From positions 1 through 9,197 of the forward strand of contig JAAYZH010000099.1 in the NCBI GenBank assembly GCA_012514965.1: 9,197 nucleotides of DNA, written 5' to 3'. Under the pieces are notes generated by a model. The model saw only the letters and a list, made by a program, of their open reading frames with translations, searched no databases and was not told where the DNA came from. Within the stretch, counting starts at the first letter, position 1; every line of letters begins with the position of its first letter. This DNA comes from Clostridiaceae bacterium (GTDB taxonomy: Bacteria > Bacillota > Clostridia > Saccharofermentanales > Fastidiosipilaceae). Below, one piece after another: positions 6,655-9,197 of this stretch. Made by a program: the position numbers and the translations under genes.

Positions 6655-6707
6655 AGTACCCAAAGTGTGTGTTTACGGAGGATAGTTCAAGAAGGGGGCT
6701 TTCCTTA
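6655..6707 (-). repeat. Dispersed hairpin repeat, diverged copy 3
   Basis: The order TAGTACCCAAAGTGTG, then TACGGAGGATAGTTC, then AAGAAGGGGGCTTTCC, matches copy 2 position by position with several substitutions. The core is at 6674-6698. It has the same orientation as copies 1 and 2. Confidence 0.5.
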
Positions 6708-6758
6708 CTTACCTGCTGCGTTGAAAGTAGGTGAGGAGTGGGCCTCCGGAGATCGGTT

Positions 6759-7230
6759 GAGGTCGGATTACAGCGATTTTTGTCATTTCAGAGCCAGCCG
6801 GTGACAAAAAACTTCCAAATCCGAGATTGAGGGGTCAACGGAGTGGAAGATTTGACAGATTTACTCCGATAAGTTGCGAAAGATTGACTTTCTTGAACAG
6901 GGGAGGTCGGATTACAGCGATTTTTGTCATTTCAGAGCCAGCCGGTGACAAAAATCTTCCAAATCCGGGATTGAGGGGTCAACGGAGTGGAAAATTTGAC
7001 AGATTTACTCCGATAAGTTGCGAAAGATTGACTTTCGTGAACAGGGGAGGTCGGATTATAGCGATTTTTGTCAATATGTCCGCGTCCCCTGACCTCCCAG
7101 TGACAAGGTTCTTCTTTGTTCGGGAAGGGAGGTCGGATTACAGCGATTTTTGTCACCCCAGAGCCAGCCGGTGACAAAAATCTTCCAAATCCGAGATTGT
7201 AGGGCTATACGAGTGGAGATGGAGAGGAGC
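6759..7230 (+). repeat. 144-bp tandem repeat array with nested hairpins (four units)
   Basis: The unit start GAGGTCGGATTA recurs at 6759, 6903, 7047 and 7129. The first two units are exactly 144 bases and I count four differences between them. The third is 82 bases and lacks the second half. The fourth keeps the first half and fades out near 7230. In unit 2, GATTTTTGTCA (6920-6930) pairs with TGACAAAAATC (6947-6957), and outside a 5-by-5 internal loop CGGATT pairs with AATCCG. The second half of a full unit has GTCAACGGAGT, ACTCCG and TTGAC as a second stem, and GAAAG-ATTGA-CTTTC as a third. Because 144 is divisible by 3 the array gives an open frame on each strand, but neither looks like a gene. 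The array lies upstream of the dehydratase promoter, so it is not in that gene's leader. Confidence 0.85.
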
Positions 7231-7275
7231 GTACAAGACTATCATCGAGCAGACAAGTTTTGGCCCCGGATTTTG

Positions 7276-7304
7276 TTGACATGGCCTAAGGGCAATGTGA
7301 TAGT
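7276..7304 (+). promoter_or_regulatory. Promoter of the IlvD/Edd-family dehydratase
   Basis: TTGACA (7276-7281) is a perfect -35 box. After a 17-base spacer comes GATAGT (7299-7304), preceded by TG at 7296-7297 as an extended -10. Transcription should begin near 7311, giving a leader of about 70 bases without an obvious hairpin or terminator. Confidence 0.7.
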
Positions 7305-7381
7305 AAAAATATGATTGTGTGAGATGCGAATGTGTGGGCTGGGTTTTGGCCGTCGACATGTGGACCAAGGGAGGCTGGAGA

Positions 7382-9118
7382 ATGGTGCAAAAGTACGATA
7401 ATGAGCAGAGCGCGAGGGCAGTGCGGGGGATCTGGAGCCAGAGCGATGCGCTGCGTATGGGGATGGGGTGGACCGAGGAGGACCTTGAGAAGCCGTATGT
7501 GCTGATTGAGGACGTTTTCGGGGAGTCGCATCCGGGCAGTATCCACCTGGATCAGCTGGCGAAAGAGGTGGCGTACGGGGTGCTGGAGAGCGGCGGGCGG
7601 CCGTCGAACTTCCATGTTACGGACTTGTGTGATGGGATTGCGCAGGGACATGATGGGATGAATTACATTCTTCTGTCCCGGCAGCTGATTGCGGATATGG
7701 TGGAAGTGCACGCCAGCGTGCATCCGTGGGATGGGCTGGTGCTGATTTCGTCTTGTGATAAGGCTGTGCCCGCTCACTTGATTGCGGCGGGGCGTTTGGG
7801 GCTGCCGACGATTGTGGTGCCCGGCGGCACGATGAGGCCGGGGCCTTTTATGAGCGATTCGGGGCGTGCGGGCGAGATTTCGCTCAAGTACAAGCAGCAC
7901 GAGATCGGGGATTTCGAGGTGATGCAGTACAAGAAGACCGGCTGCCCTTCGTGCGGCGCGTGCCAGTTCCTGGGTACCGCGAACACGATGCAGGCGATGG
8001 CGGAGGCCCTGGGGCTGGCGCTGCCGGGTAGTTCTTTGGCCGCCGCGACGATGATCGATATTACGCAGATGGCTCGCCAAGCCGGCCAAATGGTGCTGCG
8101 GCTGAAGGCTCAAGGCATCACTGCGGACGATATTCTGACTCCGGAAGCCTTCGAGAACGCCATCATTATCCACGCCGCGATTGGCGGCTCGACGAATGCC
8201 ATGATACACCTGCCGGCGATTGCCCAGGCCCGCGGGATCAAGCTGGATGTGCGCAAATTCGACGAGATCAACCGCCTGATTCCTCACCTCTGCGACATTG
8301 CGCCCAGCGGCCGCTATCCGGCCGAAACCCTCTGGCTGGCGGGCGGGATTCCCGCGGTCCAGGAGGCGCTGAAGGATCTGCTCCACCTGGATGTTATGAC
8401 GGTAACCGGCCGGACACTGGGGGAGAACCTCGAACAGATGAAGCAGAGCGGCTTCTACGAACGCAATCACGGCTTCCTGGCCAATTACGGCTTGCGTCCT
8501 GATGATATCATCAGGCCCCGGGCCACCTGCCAGGAGTTCGGAACGGTTGCGGTTCTCAGCGGTAATCTCGCGCCCGAGGGAGCGGTGATCAAGTACTCTG
8601 CTGTTCGCCCCGATATGATGTATCACGTGGGCAAAGCCCGCGTCTTCGATTGCGAAGAAGACTGTCAGGCTGCCGTGGTCGCGAATACTATCGACCCCGG
8701 CGATGTGATGATTATCCGCTACGAGGGTCCGCGCGGCTCCGGCATGCCGGAAATGTACATGACCACCGAGGCGATCATGAATAACCCGCGGCTCAACACC
8801 TCGACCGTTCTGATTACGGATGGCCGCTATTCCGGCGCTACCAAGGGCCCCTGCGTCGGGCATGTTTCGCCTGAAGCGGCTGCCGGCGGACCGATCGCAC
8901 TGCTCGAAGAAGGAGACCTGATCGAGCTCGATATCCCAGGCCGCCAGCTGCGCATCGTCGGCATTGCGGGGGTTCATCGTGAAGAAGCGGCGATTGCGGA
9001 CGAGCTGGCCAGGCGTAAGGCTGCTTGGGTGAAGCCCGATCATTCGGGGCGCCGCGGGATCTTCAAACGATTTACGGAGACCGCAACGTCCGGGATGGAC
9101 GGGGCCTATATGCCCTAG
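7382..9118 (+). CDS. IlvD/Edd-family dehydratase, probably a sugar-acid dehydratase
   Basis: This 578-residue cytoplasmic Fe-S enzyme should remove water from a 2,3-dihydroxy acid to give a 2-keto acid. The frame is open from 7319, but AAGGGAGG (7367-7374) lies 7 bases before ATG 7382, which is chosen. Motifs: GMGWTEEDLEKP (27-38), LCDG (82-85), SSCDK (123-127), GCPSCGACQFLGTANT (from 187), GGSTNAMIHLPAIA in the middle, and EGPRGSGMPEM and TDGRYSGATKGPC towards the C-terminus. Candidate cluster ligands are Cys83, Cys125 and one of Cys188, Cys191 and Cys194. In dihydroxy-acid dehydratases an N-terminal Cys precedes the PGHxHL-type segment; here that segment reads GESHPGSIHL with no Cys. The GMGW start, the CDG and CDK motifs and the GACQFLGTA phrase recall E. 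coli YjhG (xylonate dehydratase), so an aldonic-acid substrate is favoured over branched-chain amino acid synthesis. No other ilv gene is nearby. Gly codons shift from mainly GGG to mainly GGC near base 8040. Confidence 0.85.
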   Translation: MVQKYDNEQSARAVRGIWSQSDALRMGMGWTEEDLEKPYVLIEDVFGESHPGSIHLDQLAKEVAYGVLESGGRPSNFHVTDLCDGIAQGHDGMNYILLSRQLIADMVEVHASVHPWDGLVLISSCDKAVPAHLIAAGRLGLPTIVVPGGTMRPGPFMSDSGRAGEISLKYKQHEIGDFEVMQYKKTGCPSCGACQFLGTANTMQAMAEALGLALPGSSLAAATMIDITQMARQAGQMVLRLKAQGITADDILTPEAFENAIIIHAAIGGSTNAMIHLPAIAQARGIKLDVRKFDEINRLIPHLCDIAPSGRYPAETLWLAGGIPAVQEALKDLLHLDVMTVTGRTLGENLEQMKQSGFYERNHGFLANYGLRPDDIIRPRATCQEFGTVAVLSGNLAPEGAVIKYSAVRPDMMYHVGKARVFDCEEDCQAAVVANTIDPGDVMIIRYEGPRGSGMPEMYMTTEAIMNNPRLNTSTVLITDGRYSGATKGPCVGHVSPEAAAGGPIALLEEGDLIELDIPGRQLRIVGIAGVHREEAAIADELARRKAAWVKPDHSGRRGIFKRFTETATSGMDGAYMP

Positions 9119-9197
9119 GCGGCTTGGTGTGCTGCGTCACACATGTGCTGCAGCCGTTCGATTGAGTTGACTGATCCAGAAGGCGGACAGCAGACAG
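9115..9197 (-). CDS. Possible 3' end of a convergent gene
   Basis: On the minus strand one frame is open from the window edge to a TAG at 9117-9115, overlapping the stop of the dehydratase gene. Its last residues read SIERLQHMCDAAHQAA, which looks like an amphipathic helix. A second minus-strand frame is open to a TGA near 9143. With so few residues the call is weak and no family can be named. Confidence 0.25.
   Translation of the reverse strand, partial: VCCPPSGSVNSIERLQHMCDAAHQAA

Noticed and set aside
6556..6804. An 82-codon frame after the terminator at 6542-6571
   Set aside because: It starts inside the terminator loop, runs through two dispersed repeats into the 144-bp array and has no recognisable protein features.
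6827..7174. A 115-codon repeat-containing frame through the 144-bp array, and a similar one on the minus strand at 6932-7177
   Set aside because: The unit length is a multiple of three, so a frame stays open by chance once one unit is open. There is no convincing ribosome binding site, and the pairing of hairpin arms explains the conservation better than a protein.
6426..7230. A CRISPR array
   Set aside because: The 40-bp units are directly adjacent without unique spacers. The 144-bp units vary little along their whole length, and no cas gene is present.
6759..7230. Intrinsic terminators in the 144-bp units
   Set aside because: The T-run lies in the 5' arm of each stem rather than after the 3' arm, on either strand, so the hairpins lack the terminator layout.
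7305..7381. A branched-chain amino acid leader peptide or T-box attenuator before the dehydratase
   Set aside because: The leader is about 70 bases, shows no run of Leu, Val or Ile codons after a start codon and no terminator hairpin.
7286..9043. A 585-codon open frame on the minus strand across the dehydratase gene
   Set aside because: The plus-strand frame has conserved IlvD/Edd motifs throughout. The minus-strand translation is rich in Arg, His, Pro and Gln with no recognisable domain, as expected for the reverse of a GC-rich gene.

Overview
The window looks like bacterial chromosome, most probably a Gram-positive of the Clostridia type with mid-range GC. The pointers are strong AGGAGG-type ribosome binding sites, extended -10 promoters, intrinsic terminators, a lipoprotein-anchored fructan hydrolase and a cytidylate-kinase-like protein of a kind common in Clostridia. 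No 16S, tRNA or species marker is present, so this placement is an inference.

Layout, left to right. Bases 1-648 hold the 3' end of a secreted protein ending in a beta-sandwich-like module of the type often attached to family 32 glycoside hydrolases (GH32). A near-perfect intrinsic terminator (656-691) follows, and its T-run touches the ribosome binding site of the next gene, a GH32 fructan-hydrolase lipoprotein (703-3096) with an N-terminal LamG-like module and a Glu where the family normally has its Asp nucleophile. That gene ends in a second strong terminator (3249-3286). On the minus strand lies an AraC-family regulator (3402-4391). It diverges from a ribokinase-type sugar kinase (4551-5597), and both have an extended -10 promoter in the 159-base gap. 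A stand-alone cytidylate-kinase-like protein (5755-6378) follows with its own promoter-like sequence and an excellent ribosome binding site.

Bases 6379-7381 contain no convincing gene and are packed with repeats: three 40-bp tandem hairpin repeats, a perfect 11-bp-stem terminator, inverted relatives of the 40-bp repeat (one more lies just after araC at 3346-3406), and a 144-bp tandem array of four full or partial units, each built around a nested hairpin. A good promoter (TTGACA, 17-bp spacer, TGtGATAGT) then drives an IlvD/Edd-family dehydratase (7382-9118). Its motifs resemble the sugar-acid dehydratase (YjhG-like) branch more than true dihydroxy-acid dehydratase.

Taken together, the coding part suggests carbohydrate use: extracellular fructan cleavage, an AraC-type sugar sensor, a sugar kinase and a possible aldonic-acid dehydratase. 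The genes are separate transcription units, so joint control is not shown. The least explained part is the repeat block between the kinase-like gene and the dehydratase. I found no CRISPR array, transposase, tRNA, rRNA or recognised riboswitch.
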